This document shows, one piece after another, positions 34,105 to 46,549 of a stretch of 64,000 bases of DNA (position 1 is the stretch's first letter; each line of letters begins with the position of its first letter). This stretch comes from Plasmopara viticola (lineage: Eukaryota; Oomycota; Peronosporomycetes; Peronosporales; Peronosporaceae). Location: positions 434,001-498,000 of the forward strand of contig MBPM02000041.1 in assembly GCA_001695595.3 (NCBI GenBank), given 5' to 3'. Position numbers and translations under genes: made by a program. The notes beneath the pieces were generated by a model. That model was not told where the DNA came from. It ran no database searches and saw only the letters and a program-made list of their open reading frames with translations.

Positions 34105-35620
34105 GGTGGCGTTCAATTGCTACTTTTACTCAAATACAGCATTTGTAGTAAAGTAAAAACTAGGTTTTTACGCTACGCCAACGAAAGTGTATGTTTCGGT
34201 GCAGGAGAAAAAATACTTTGTGTCACAAGCTTGTTCTGCCGCGTCGTCGCAGACTTTTTTTTTTTAACTCGGCCACAAGCATAGATTTTTGCTCGAGGAA
34301 ATAATGCACGATGCGCATCACGCCACAGCGCATCAGACTGGTAGGATCCCGTCTCTGCTTTTGCCACTACAAGTTTGGTAATGTGCAACTGTGCGACAGT
34401 GACGAATCGCATGATGGAGCTTGAGCACCAAGTTAACATCGGCTTGTCTTTTCGCGCTCTGTACTGCTTTCGAATTGTACTCGCCGCTTTCCTTGACTGT
34501 TGTGCCACTAATCATGGAAAATTAAGAAAACGCGATAGCAGGTTATTTGTACCTTTGCAAAGAACCATTGAGTCCATTTTTGCAAAGAGACGGACTCACA
34601 CGGGCATTACTAGACCATTGGTGCCATTGAAGTAGTAATGTAGATTCACTATCACTTACACTTAGCAATTCGACGCCAACGTCCGTACGAGTCGCATTGA
34701 CATATAAGCTCAATTTGATTATTCATTGTTTCTTGAAGCGTGCCAATTTCTCTAAGATGCAAATGAGCAAGATAAAAGCTTGCAGTTCTCCCTATGAATT
34801 CGGCTGTCTGATAGATAATCTATGATCAAACACGAGAATAGTTGTAGATGACACGTCTGATGGCGTTGTAGCAGACGATAGTCTTGAGCTTAGCGCAAAA
34901 TGAACTATACATGATGAATCCAAATTAGACTCTGCAGTGGCCTCCAACAAATTGCCACGCTATTTGCCATAAAGCCTAAAATGGTTTCGTTTACTTGTAG
35001 TAAGCTACAACTCGAGTTTCAACTCAGCTTGACAATAAAACTTTAGGGTGCAATTGTCTGCTTTTTGTTCGGTCAATCAAGCTCTTTCTTCTCCAACATT
35101 GCCGACTATATAACACTCGCATACGTCATGCTAATTGTAAGAAGATGTTTTTGCTGCCAAACCTGATACGACTTTTGTCCTTTAAAAGATCTCTCAAAAT
35201 TCATTTCAATCTAGACTAACGATCACTTGACTCCAAAAAGTGCACTTCAAAATGCAATGATACTGCAGCTCTACTTTTTTCTCATCAAACGATATTTTTT
35301 CACTCAGAAAAAGCAAATATCAATGCAGAAGAATTACACTGGCTAGAAATATCATACAACATTTATGGAAAGGTTAAACACAGATTGATCGTCTAAATTC
35401 TACAAAAGCATAAATATTACTAGTAAAGTCGCCATTCAGGCAGCTCAATTATCACGTTCAAGGTGGTCACAGCTTGTACGTATCGCCGACAAAAAGTGTG
35501 ACAATTTAATATTGGAGATATGTCCACGCCGTAGCTGCAATTCTCCATTAATTAGTCTGCCTGGACATCTTTAGAAAGCCAGATGGGGAAAAGAGAATGA
35601 TTGTCTTTAGAATGGTAGCA
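34105..35620. repeat. 3' flank of the inverted effector copy
   Basis: No gene. At 34300-34460 and 34580-34700 the block shared by all effector copies is present in inverted orientation. Near 35525-35575 ATTAATTAGTCTGCCTGGACATC matches the reverse strand near 59670-59700 beside the effector at 60523. The duplicated unit thus reaches about 1.4 kb past the stop. Confidence 0.5.
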
Positions 35621-38250
35621 GTAGATGACTGAGAGCCACCAGATGGGCTGTAGCAAACAAGAAGCTGTAAGAGCTCATTTCCAATAGCACTTCTCATTTT
35701 GCTTCGAGCAAGTAACACTCCTCCTCCTTCATCAACTCCACTCCCCTTGTCGCCGAAGCCTCGTCCGACAACCGACTTTTTATAAGCTTCCTCCGCGACT
35801 GTGGTACACAGTACCACTTGTTGGACAAATTAAAGAGTGTGAGGCAAAAGTGCTCGTTGTCACATATCGAGAAGCAAGTCATATTGTGATTATTAGTACA
35901 AGCCACATGGTATGAAGCACTAGATTACAAAAGGTAAGTCTTGCAGCTCGAACTTAAAGTTCAGTAGTTGGTGAGTGTGGTTGCACGCAAGAATGGTTCA
36001 AATATCTAAAATTACTTCAATTAGTTGATTCTAGCTTTTGCCGTTTGGTAAATCCCTATCCCGTTTCTAAGAACACGGTGAACAACCTCTAGTAAGTTAC
36101 TCACTTGGCTTTGCTTGATCTGCACTCATTGCTACTGACCTTTTCGATCTGCTTCGTTGTATGGGACCGCGAAAGACTCTTAAATCCACTAATTCAGCTA
36201 TAAGTACCACCAAGGTACAAGGTGCTGTAGTTTCTTATTACAATTTTTTTTAAACAAGCTGTTACTCTTAAACAAATACCATTATTAATCGAAGACATCC
36301 TGGTCAAGAGTCTTATCCAGGTGACGTCCTTTAATCACATTCCTGTTTGTTAGCAGGAGCTGCAGAGATATATAGAAAAAAATGGGTGGAGATACTTGAC
36401 TCGGATTTTTAATGGCTGCCTATCAGATCTAGTGCGCTACAATACCACATGCACCCGGATATGTATAAAGCAGCACGTTATTCAAGAAAATATTTTGTGT
36501 AGGCATCGCTGCGCAGTTCATCTTGATGTAGGCATGAGAAAGTCGCCAATCTCTCACTCAATCTTGAGCACACAAAGTCGATGGCAAACGCGGCGATTGT
36601 GATCCCTGACTACATCATTTTTCTCTTCTCAGCGAAGCAAATATTGCATTAATGGCAGCGGCAAAAATTTGTCCAATGACACGGTATTGCAAACTTTAAT
36701 TTTCCTCTGACCAGCGGGAGTTTAGATGTTGACCACAAGCGAGATCTTTTTAATTGTTAGATATACCGGATAGTTGGAACCCTTTCAATTTTTTTGGCCC
36801 AAACACCACGTACGCTGCCTATTAAGCTGTTCCAGTTAATCTTAGTCTTAAGTGGTGGAGAGGTTTGTATCCCGTAAAAAAGTATCATATTTCAAGAATC
36901 ATCACATCCACTATACTTTTGGCTTTTAGCTCAGCCAGGGACTCAGTTCTTTGAGATTCGGTAACTATAATAAATCTGGAAGCGTTTTGCTCAAAGTTCA
37001 CATGCCATGGGTTGACATGTCATCTAAATGTGTGCAAAAAAAGACTTTGTCTGCCACGAGGTTGCTCATAACACCCAGAAATTGTATCCCACGTTAAAAC
37101 TATGCAACCCAGCTTTCGTAGTACGCCTTATTTTACATTCCTGTGCACTCGCTTGCGGCATTTAGCTTTCCGAAGTTGGTCGAGCTATGCGATCGACTAT
37201 GTATATCACTTGCTTGCAAAAGTTTGCTACCTACACGTCATCTTTAATTGCCAAGCAAGACCGAATGTGATGGCATGCCATCAAGCTTAACAATGAAAAG
37301 GTCGTATATAGAGCTTAATGTAGTAATTAATACTAGGGAGTAATACGGCACCTTGCAGAACGAAATTGTCTGCTCTTGCGAAGACGTTCGTTCCCGAGAT
37401 ACCTCTACTTTTGATTGTGCAGCAAAATCATTAACTTATCTTCGAGAAAAGTGCACATACAGTACATGATTCATCCAAGCCCTAATGTAGGAGATTGGAC
37501 GGCTGACTTCGATAGCCTTGCTTTTTCATGCCATGAATGCAGCGAGTGCCGTGCTAAAGGGAACTGCTAAATGGCTCACGTTCTTCTCCACAGCTCGACA
37601 AAAACCTCTTTATCGGACTTTGATTGAATAACACTCTGGCCGATTTGGCCGATGGGACGGCTTTCAACGTCCTTGGGTATGACAAACCCGACGGTTAAGA
37701 ATTTCGACAGAATGGAGTCATCGAACAAAAAAATATTACGGACAAATTGTGGCTTAAACCGAATGAGCTCAAACAAGCGAACCAAAACTGACTTGTTTTT
37801 AGGTGCGGTAAAGTGCCGCAGTATACCAAGTCTCAAATTAGAGTATTATAGCCTTGAACACAACTGGTGCCTCTATTTTCTTCGAGCTGGTTGGGTAGAG
37901 CTCAAATCCTCATCATGAAGAATTGGGATTACAAACATCACTTTTTGAGTCTTGTAGGTCAAAAAGCTATCCATTTACGAATTTCGGAGGAGAAAGCCTG
38001 TTTGTGGCTGTGATCCTCTTTAAAGTAATTTGATTTGTGTCTCTGCTTGCATTATCTAAACACGTCCACGCTTGAGCCTTCCACGAAAAAAGTACCCTTG
38101 ATTTGTCTGAAGATGACGCCCAAGCGATAGAGGCTATCAACCCTCTAAGCTTACGAACATGTTTCATTGAGTTCGTGCTTTTCTAGTTGGTCTGCAATAA
38201 AGCTTGAGCTTGAATTTGAAAAAAAACAGTTGCTTTTAATTTTTTATATG
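35621..38250. other. Gene-poor stretch, no supported gene
   Basis: Short frames only. The minus-strand frame at 37576-37836 (about 86 codons, TTG start) is Phe/Leu-rich and unrecognised. AT-rich and probably decayed repeat DNA. Confidence 0.4.
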
Positions 38251-40396
38251 TTCTAAGGGCATAGAATATAGGTGAAATTTTTGCGGGCGAGTACTCAACT
38301 CTTGCGGAAGTTAGTGCGAGTGCTACGCGCTCCAAATTGCCAGTTATCATGGCCTAGCAAGTAAACATTCTTGCCTTATTTTTTTGTAATATCTCTCTAA
38401 GAAAGGAACATACCTTGCCTTCTGGACGCTAACGTTGGGGCTATAAGCCTATGCAATAATGCAGCGACGCGTGTCTGCTCTGCAATAAAGAGGGTTACAG
38501 CCGCAGACACCTCTTTTGCCATCCAGGAACCAACAAGTCTTCCGAGTATTGCGAATAGCCCTACCAACGTGGGGAGGTACATATATTCAAATTGTAACGC
38601 ATAGAGAATTTTGGTTGGAATTCTACTTAGATTCGATCAATCGTGCTACCAAGTGCTGCTGAAGCTTGCACAATAAGGATGTGCAGAAAGATATGCGACA
38701 TAGTAGTGAACGACTGCTCACAATATTTGTGCATTATAGACTTCAGTTTGTAGTTGAGTATATATTAAGATCCTTCCTTTGATTCTTGATAAGCAACTAA
38801 GCTTGCTTTCGCAATTTAGGCAAACTATTTATATATCTTAATGGCATACCTTATGTCCAGTGTGCATCATTCTTTGAGACGAGAACTCGGCTTTGGTAGA
38901 CAATTCGAAGACGCATATATTATATCTGCTTTTCTTCCTACCTTCAATTACTGCTTTAGTATCTATTATTATGTGTGCAAGTTCTAACACCAGCGCCCTT
39001 GTTATATAGCAGCTTTCCAACATGAGAGTTCGGCTGTTGGAGAAATATATAAAATTTGGTGCATGTCGTAGTATCAACACCGCACACATCCTTTTTATTT
39101 TCAGTCAAATAGGTCTCTTGAGAGTCCCAATTATTATGAGCTTGCTTCAGGTCTGAAACTGAAAATCGCCAACTCCTATGGATAGTACTAATGCATATGT
39201 ATAATGTGTAGATTTATTTAGCGTAATGGCCTCTACGACAACACTGCCGGTGACGACGGATACGTCACACAATTATCGAGCCAAAAAGTCATCTTCATGT
39301 AGAGCACTACCTATATGTTCGCTAGATGGGTCGATCTAGAATCCTTTGTTACGCATTTGATATCACTGCAAAGCCGGATGGAGAAATAATCGAATTTTTC
39401 CTACGCCAAACCCAAGACCATCATCCGTTACCATGTATCGATTGATGTTTTGTTCTCATGTGTTAGAACCTCGTTTCGATTGAAAACCTTCCCCTCAAAA
39501 GCTTTCTAAGAGATACTGCTAACATTGATGTTGCTTATTTAAATTACAAGCTTCGAGAAATGATATAGACCTAAAAAAGGCTTTAAAGTCCTTTGGCATC
39601 CGTTAACGTCAGTGTTGTTGACAGTAAATTCTACATTTATATACTTGAATGGCAACAGATGTCCGTCACTTTGCCGAAACGAGCTCACACGTGTGTTGAG
39701 ACAAATAATTAGGAGTGCTCGCTATTGCACATGGCTTTCTATCACATCCTTTGACTTGCTCATGATGTGTAGCGGAAGAGACGAGTAAAGCGGCGTAACG
39801 AATGTCGGTATTAGTACAAAAAAGGTAATGTCAGACGCAAATCGATGGTTTGCTGCCGACAAATGATGCAATTGACAATTTTTGTTGTTGTGCTTGCAAA
39901 GACAAATATCTTGCTCGATGATCAAGCCGTATTTATGGGATTTGTCACTGCCGCAGATTTGCATGTTATTAAGTTGTAGTGACAAGAGTAGAGGCTTAAT
40001 CCTATCAGTGCAAGTATTTCTGCCGAGATATGAAGCGCATTATAGACAATTTTTTCAAGCGAGGAACCGGGTTTATTAAATTGACCACCTTGTGACAAGT
40101 GGCAGTTAATATAAAGAGGCTGCGACAACGAGAAAGAAAACAGCTACGACATTAAGGAACTTTTGTGCGATTTTAACGATGGATGAGAAAGGTATTGCAC
40201 GCTGAGGTAGCCACCGTAACACACACTTTTGTGACGTATTAGAAAGATTCAGCGTTCTTTACAGATGCTATATAAGCCGTTCGTAACCACGGTGTCACAA
40301 TACAAGTAGCGGTCGGGCGCAATCCTGACATTGGATTCTCTTGCTATTATGCGCTAACAAAATCGAAAAAAGAGGTTAGAGCTTACACCGATCAAG
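38251..40396. repeat. 3' flank of effector pseudogene, duplicated block
   Basis: No gene. About 38640-38810 (AGAAAGATATGCGACATAG and, further on, TTGATAAGCAACTAA) follows 59330-59490 (AAAAGATATGCGATATTA, TTGATAAGCGACTAA) in order. About 39900-40050 is the conserved 3' block present beside the other copies. Confidence 0.5.
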
Positions 40397-42616
40397 TTAA
40401 AAAAGAGGAGCTTTCGCCTTTTCGCTCGTTGCCTTAATTGTCAACGCCGCATTCAAAACCCTTTTCAATTTTGCGTTGCCAAAGGCACGATTAAGTGCCA
40501 ACATCATTTGGATCTGTTGAGCTGAAGTGTCCGCGTAATACGCCTTCGTGTAGTCCTTCCACAGGTTCGAGCTCGGCGTATTCGTAAACAGTATCTGGGG
40601 GTAGTCCAATTCCTCTTCTTCGAGCACCAGCATTGACACAACATCGCATGGAGGAATCTTTTGTTGTAACCAGGTCAATACCATCTCTTTCAAATACCTT
40701 TGGTCCACGACTTTGGCAATCTCTGGTGAGATTAACATCTTAAGAATAGTGCTACTCACCATGAGTTTGTCAGCTTTAGCTAAACCTTGCAGTCCTACCG
40801 CATGCAACATGTACAGTAGCCGCTGAAAATCGGCATTTGCTTTGCTCGCAAAGTCTTCGGCTTTAAAATTGTGCTCAAAGTACAATTTCAGGTAGCGCAC
40901 CCAAAAGCTTTTCGATGACTTATTGACAAAAAGAATTTTAAACTTGTCAGCGTCAGCTTCACCGTGCATCAGCATGGACACAACCTTGGACGGAGGTGTC
41001 ATATCCAACAACAAGATTGATGTCAGCTCTATCACATGTTCATGAATCGAGCTGAGATCGGCAAAGTACGGTGAAACCAGCATTTTGAAAATAGTGCGGT
41101 ACGCTACGAATTTGTCAGCTGCCTGCGACTCTTGGTTTACCACCGCAAACAGCTTTACAAATAGCCGCACAAACTCGGTCTTTTCAAATTGCGCCAACTC
41201 CGCCTTGTTAGATAATTTCTGAATGTACTGCTCAACGTAGCGCACCCAAAAGTTCCTCGACGTCTCGTCTAGGAATAGGATTGTCAAACACTTATCTTCC
41301 GCCTCACCGAGTAATAGCGCGGACACAATGCTGGAAGGAAATACTCCTTCCATCAACCAGATCGACATTAAATTCTCTCGAAACACCTGGCTCTTCTCGA
41401 GGAGGGCAAGGTGCGGTAAAGTCAGCACCTTTAACCAAGTGCTTATTGCCGAGTCACTAAACGCCTTTTCTGGCGCATTCGTATTCATTGCTATGTCATC
41501 AAGCATTTGCAATAATTGTTCGAAATCGGCAATCGCAGTACGCGTAAGTTTGTTACTATAATAGCGTTCGTAGTACATTTCTAGGTAGTGCAGCCAGAAG
41601 CGCCTTGACGACTTGTTTAAAAAAAATATGGCAAAGTGATTAGCTTCCGATTCATCCTGCACCAGCATGGACACGATTTTGAACGGAGAAACATCCACTT
41701 CGAAATAAATAGACACCAAGCTTTTAATATAAACCTGATCGTCAAATTTGTCCAGCGAGAGTAGATATTTGAGTAAAGCAGCATCCTCAAAATATTTGGT
41801 GGCGACATTTTGCCCAGTGCCGACAACGTGGTCCTTGCTAAACAAAACACTCAAGTAGCTGGTCAATACGGAAAACTTCGTTTGTTCTGAATTGTCGAGT
41901 TTCTTGGTAAAGCGCCCCTTTTTCTTGTTGACAAATGGCTTCTTCAGGTACGCGTCAATACGTTCATAAAGAGTCTTGCGAATATTCTCTGCCGAATGTT
42001 GTTTTTGATCCAGTAGTTCCCTATCAAGCTGAGGTAATTTTTTGAAGACCCGACCCTTAATTCGATCGCCAGCAACACTAATTAGATTCATGGCAAATGG
42101 TTTCGTTTTCTTATTCTTGACCGCAGAAAGTAATTTGTCGGACAATTTAACGGCATCATGGGTAGCAGACATTGCCGCAATTATAAACTCGTATTCATTC
42201 TATTCAAAGTAACGGCTGATTTGAAAAAGTAAAAAGGTCCATTCAATCCATCGGACGTCCGATAAAAATCGGTAATATGGGTTGGTTAGACCCAATTCAA
42301 AGAAGACTTTTCTTGGAGTCATTCTTTCATCGATGTACTTGTCAAAGACGCGACTCTTTATACCTTTCACGGCTTTACTTTGTAATTTTTTTCCCATTAG
42401 TTTGGCAAATTCTGCTATTGGGGTCCATCCTCTGTCTTCGTCATCGATCCTCTGAGTTGCTGTGACCGCTGACGCAGCCAAATTGTCGCGGACAAACGTG
42501 GGCGAAGACGCCGCACGTGATGCGGTCAATGCAACATTCGTCTCTGCTGTGTCAGTGACTGCATTCGCAGCAATGGCACTGGTCAGTAGTACAAGGCGTA
42601 GGTAGCAAAACCGCAT
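40397..42616 (-). pseudogene. LWY effector pseudogene with in-frame stops
   Basis: The frame from ATG at 42616 is colinear with the intact copies over 740 codons without a frameshift. It has a signal peptide (MRFCYLRLVLLTSAIAANA), RDNL in the RXLR position and DEDRG. Codon 139 (42202-42200) is TAG where the other copies have Glu, just after the first W motif, leaving a 138-residue product. A second change near the end, TAA where the copy at 1-162 has CAA, removes about 25 residues. The four later W motifs (FWLHYLEMY, FWVRYVEQY, FWVRYLKLY, LWKDYTKAY) are intact. Decay therefore seems recent. Confidence 0.85.
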
Positions 42617-42994
42617 GATGAAACTTTAATTGTGACGCGAGATTGAAAATTGATTCAGTACACTCAATAAACAAACATTGTATAGCAAAAGCAGGTTTGA
42701 GCAATACCAGGCAGAGTAAATGAGCACGTTGCGTGAGTCGCGTCAGTCTCGGTATTCCTCCTAAAATATGCCAGAGTGTTGGGTAGCACACGTTTGAAAA
42801 ATCTTAGCGATGCAGAGGCAACTGCGAAGGTACAGGATTGATTAACGTGTGGCAGCGGCAGTGCGATTAATTTGTGTAGGACTACCTTGAAAAATATTTA
42901 TATAAATTACAAACATGGCCACACGTTTTTGGTAGAATATCCGCAAGGTATGTATGTATACAGATAAATATATCAGCCAAAGTAATAATTTGTT
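42617..42994 (-). promoter_or_regulatory. Upstream region of effector pseudogene
   Basis: The initiator-like GTGCTCATTTACTCTGCC lies on the minus strand at about 42704-42730, about 95 bases before the ATG. AAATTACAAACATGGCCACAC lies at about 42913-42933. The order matches the other copies. A 1.3 kb transposon at 42995 now separates this region from the ICE2 remnant. Confidence 0.6.
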
Positions 42995-44300
42995 GGGAAC
43001 CGTTAAATAGCCGGTACCCTTTTGGTAAACTGCCGGTATCCTTAGATCTTAGCCAATGAGATTAAACGAAATTCATCATTGGGAGCAGTTTATCTCTGTT
43101 AATGAACACAGTGTTTTTCAACCAATAAAAAGAGAAAGCAAAGCCCATCCGGTCACCCCTCTTTCGTGAACTGCCGGCTCTTCCTGTTTTGAGCCAATGC
43201 AAAAAGGAGCACTTCCGTCAAGCAGAGCAATATTTTTATGTCAATGAAAGCAGCACTGAACAAGTTATCGAAATGCGCCTTCCTCCACGTCGTCTTCCTG
43301 GGTGTTGCTACTGCCGATTGTGAGCTGCGCCTGCGGAGAGGAATACCATCGTCACATGAACAATTGGGCGGTAATTGTGAGCTAGGCATCTGTAGTATGG
43401 CTCCATGCCTTGTTTAATAATGTGCGTGATTTGCTGTAGGTCGACTCGTCTCGCTTTTGGAGTAGTTACAGACTCATTGCGATTGCGTTATCACACTACC
43501 ACTCAGTCAAGCGTCTTGGGATCCGAGACAGCCAGGTAAGACAATGTTAAAGACAGTTTGTCATACCTTGCTTATTGACAATGCGACGCTACTTTTGTAG
43601 ATTATCTTGATGCTGGCGGATCAAATGCCGTGCAATCCTCGCAATTGCTTTCCTAGACTTGTGTTTAACAGTCACCCAAAAAAATAATCTGTATGTGTTT
43701 ATCCTGCATCACGTTCGCTTTGAATGCACCTGCTGATTCAATTTGGTGTCCAACGCAGCTATGGAAAAAACGCCGAGGTCGATTATCGCGGCTCCGAGGT
43801 CTCATTGGCCAACTTCAATACAGTCTTTACGGGCGCGTCAAGTAGATATTTAGTGTAACTTTTTCGTGCTGACTTAATCGAACGATCAGGACGGCATGAG
43901 CCAGATATATAATCAGCAAACACAAAGCTCATAACCTTGGGCGCGCGCGTGCATGAGAACCACCGACTTTGCCTCTTCCAGAGTGCTGTACGAGAGCTAT
44001 CTAGGGGGTTGCATAGTGTTCATTGCGAGAAGAAGAGTGCGAGAAAAGTGATATTGAGAAGAGTGATGTTGAATAGAATGATATTGTAAAGAGGTGAGTA
44101 GGAGTTATGTTATTTTTCAAAAAAACAAGGAGTACCGGCAGTTTACAAAAAAGGGGTACCGGATGGGTGTTGCTTTATCTTTTATTGGTTGAAAAAACAC
44201 TGTTCATTAACAGAGATAAACTGCTCCCATTGATGGAGGTTGGCTAATGCCAAGGGGTACCGGCAGTTTACCAAAAGGGTACCGGCAGTTTAACGGTTCA
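42995..44300. mobile_element. Non-autonomous MULE-like transposon, copy 2, with target duplication
   Basis: The element has the same ends and interior as the one at 21875-23176. The left begins GGGAACCGTTAAATAGCCGG and the right ends CCGGCAGTTTAACGGTTCAC. Inverted homology extends about 190 bases inward (for example CTCTGTTAATGAACACAG on the left and CTGTTCATTAACAGAG on the right). It is flanked by TAATTTGTT on both sides (42986-42994 and 44302-44310 by the simplest placement), a 9-base duplication as expected for MULEs. The empty site survives near 28448-28470. No transposase is present. Confidence 0.8.
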
Positions 44301-44334
44301 CTAATTTGTTATGCTAACTTCGCTTTATTTTACT

Positions 44335-45003
44335 ATTTGACAAACGCGTGTGCTGTTGCGACAACCTTTTGCGGGTCATAGACGTCGCGCTGTTTCCCAC
44401 AACTGGTGTTTTTTTTCTTTGCAAGCATATAAAAGCACATTTTGATGCATTAACTATCGTCAGGATGGACAAGTCTTTCAGAATGTCGCAACTCGTGGAC
44501 TTTTCCACGTACAGAAAATGTTGCATAGTCGTCTGCAATGCAGAACGCATCACTTAGCACTTGCACACAAACAACATGGTGCAATTGTTAGTGGGGGCGA
44601 TCTCCAGAGAATATGGTGTGGCGCAACATGAATCGCACCTTGTGCTGCAATACAAGATTTATTTAATAAAACTTCAATTCGGAGAAAAAAAAACGGTGGA
44701 GATTTAATAAAAAATACCTAAGTGCTGACTAATGTTGAGGCGCTAGATCTCCCAGTATTGGTTACAGTAAAGTTTGCATTTCGTGGGATAAATATGACAC
44801 CACTCACTGTCCGAAGTATTGCCGAGGTATACGTGCCGGTCCTTTGTAACAAACACTCAAGAGAGTGCTCGCGACCTTACTTTATTTTTCGTCAGAATCT
44901 TGACAAACTCGTGGATGATCTCTTGGGCAAGGGACGAGACAAGCGACTAGCACAAAAGCCGAAAATCGCCAGCAGCACAAGGAAGCAAGAAAGTGGACAC
45001 TAG
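44335..45003 (+). pseudogene. ICE2-like gene remnant: exon 1 piece joined to 3' end
   Basis: GACAAACGCGTGTGCTG near 44339 matches the start of exon 1, and TTGCACACAAACAACATGG near 44561 matches TTGCACACGAAGAATATGG. The segment at about 44460-44545 matches exon 1 in reverse orientation, so a local inversion has occurred. From 44722 a frame of about 90 codons follows the C-terminal 90 residues of the parent (FAFRGINMTPLTVRSIAEVY beside FAFCGEDTTPPTVSDIADVY). Exons 2-5 are missing. The 3' flank of the parent gene continues beyond it. Confidence 0.75.
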
Positions 45004-45642
45004 TCGATTCATGTAGGTGATAATACATACATGAGCAAATTAACTTTAATTCTTCCAGCCAATGAACGTACAATGTGGCCGAAGTACGTGGAAGTATCGC
45101 TATCGAAGCGCCACCAAAGTTGTTGATGATTGGCAACTCCTGTAAAGCGGTGCCCACGGTTAGCTGGCTGCAGTACAGGTCACTGTAGCCGCGTAGAAGA
45201 ACTTTACCTACGCCAGTGACTGCATTAATGTCTACTTCGCTGGAGGTAAATGACATCCATCAACAAAGGAGATGGTATACTCGACAAAAAAGCGCTGATT
45301 TTGCGGTTGCTTATCAAGTAGAGTATCGAGTGCTACTACGCAAGCTTTTTGTCCTGACTCAACTGGGGCATCGTTGATTGAAGTACCAGCCAAGCATAGA
45401 CAGAAAATAGAAAGAAAGATTATACGGAAGCAAGTGAGCTTCTGTATACATTGATGATAAATAAGACGCATAATTATGAGAAGTCGGTGTTCTGCTTTAC
45501 AATATATTGCATTGTTAGTGCGGTGATACAAATACATCCACCAGTAGGGGCGTACAAAGTGTATAGCAGTCGAGTTAGCTTCGGGTAGTATTTGCGACTT
45601 CGACATGTGCTGTGTCGTTTGCATTGAGATAGAAAAAGCCAC
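45004..45642 (-). pseudogene. Decayed secreted-protein ORF convergent to ICE2 remnant
   Basis: The minus-strand frame 45642-45232 includes MRLIYHQCIQKLTCFRIIF and then a hydrophobic LSIFCLCLAGTS run, like a signal peptide, followed by a KACVVALDTLLDKQPQNQRF stretch. One frameshift away, 45256-44990 continues with INAVTGVGKVLLRGYSDLYC and GGASIAILPRTSATLYVHW. A worse-preserved sister exists near 7380-7640 in the parental segment. The family is not recognised. It may be the remains of a small gene lying convergent to the ICE2-like gene. Confidence 0.35.
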
Positions 45643-46549
45643 ATAAAATTTTTACAGCGGGTGGCAAACGGGCGTCGTACTCATTTCATGCCATTCCAAG
45701 GAATGGTCTGAAATGAGTTCGACACTCATGACAGATAATTAGATTACAACGCGACCGTTGAGCTGACAGCTCTCACAAATTTCAACAAAAGTAATCATTT
45801 AACTTCGGCCATGTTGTACGTGAAGTAACTTTTTTTATTATGTTACGTGCTGGAATGGTAAAAATGGGTCGGTTACAGCTGAGCAATTATTTACTGAATT
45901 ACGTCGAATCGTAGTCAACAAGTAAAGAGAGCTCGGGCAGCTTTACGGTCACAAATTTGTCACAGTGGGTCAAGCCACACGAGAAACTATAAGCATTTTG
46001 TATTCGAGCATATCGAGTAAAGCGGATGTACAGAAGATCAAACTTTCGTCACAAGTCAAATGTTATGGTCAAAATTTGTTAGCTTTATGCGCGAAGCGAA
46101 GTATGGTGTGTTGCAAGATGTAATGAGACCTTTAAACGGATTGAAAATGAGGCAGGTAGCTGAAACTACAAGCGTTTTCTTATTACTTGCTGACTGAACG
46201 ATAAATATGTGGAACTCATTAGTGGCTTTGCAAAAAAAGGGTGCATGTCCGATATACTTTTTACGGTGATATGCGCAGTTTAGCGATCATAGTAGTAGGA
46301 GTAGTCAGTAAATCGTATTTGCGAATGCATGCTTCGCTCCGAGTCCTCATGTCATTTTAGCCGAATGACAACTAGGCTCTATATGCCACTTATTCTGTGG
46401 TTTTGCTCACTTTACAATGACAAAAAGCTGTCAATGACATGCGCTTTACACACTGCATCCTTAAAAGTTTAATAACAGTGAACCTTAAAATCACGTACGT
46501 AGATATTTCTCCGACTACAATCTTCCCTCCATACCACCAGAAGTAGCTA
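45643..46549. repeat. Continuation of duplicated 3' segment
   Basis: No gene. It follows about 7980-8480 of the parental region, including a CTTGCTGACTGAACGA stretch near 46187 like TTGCTTACTGAACGA near 8441. A near-perfect palindrome lies at 45674-45723 and is absent from the parental copy. Confidence 0.45.

Noticed and set aside
37576..37836. Minus-strand frame of 86 codons
   Set aside because: TTG start and no recognisable domain; length expected by chance.
42200..42616. Two separate genes, a 138-residue secreted protein and a 591-residue protein
   Set aside because: Both are in the same frame and colinear with the intact effectors; a single TAG separates them.
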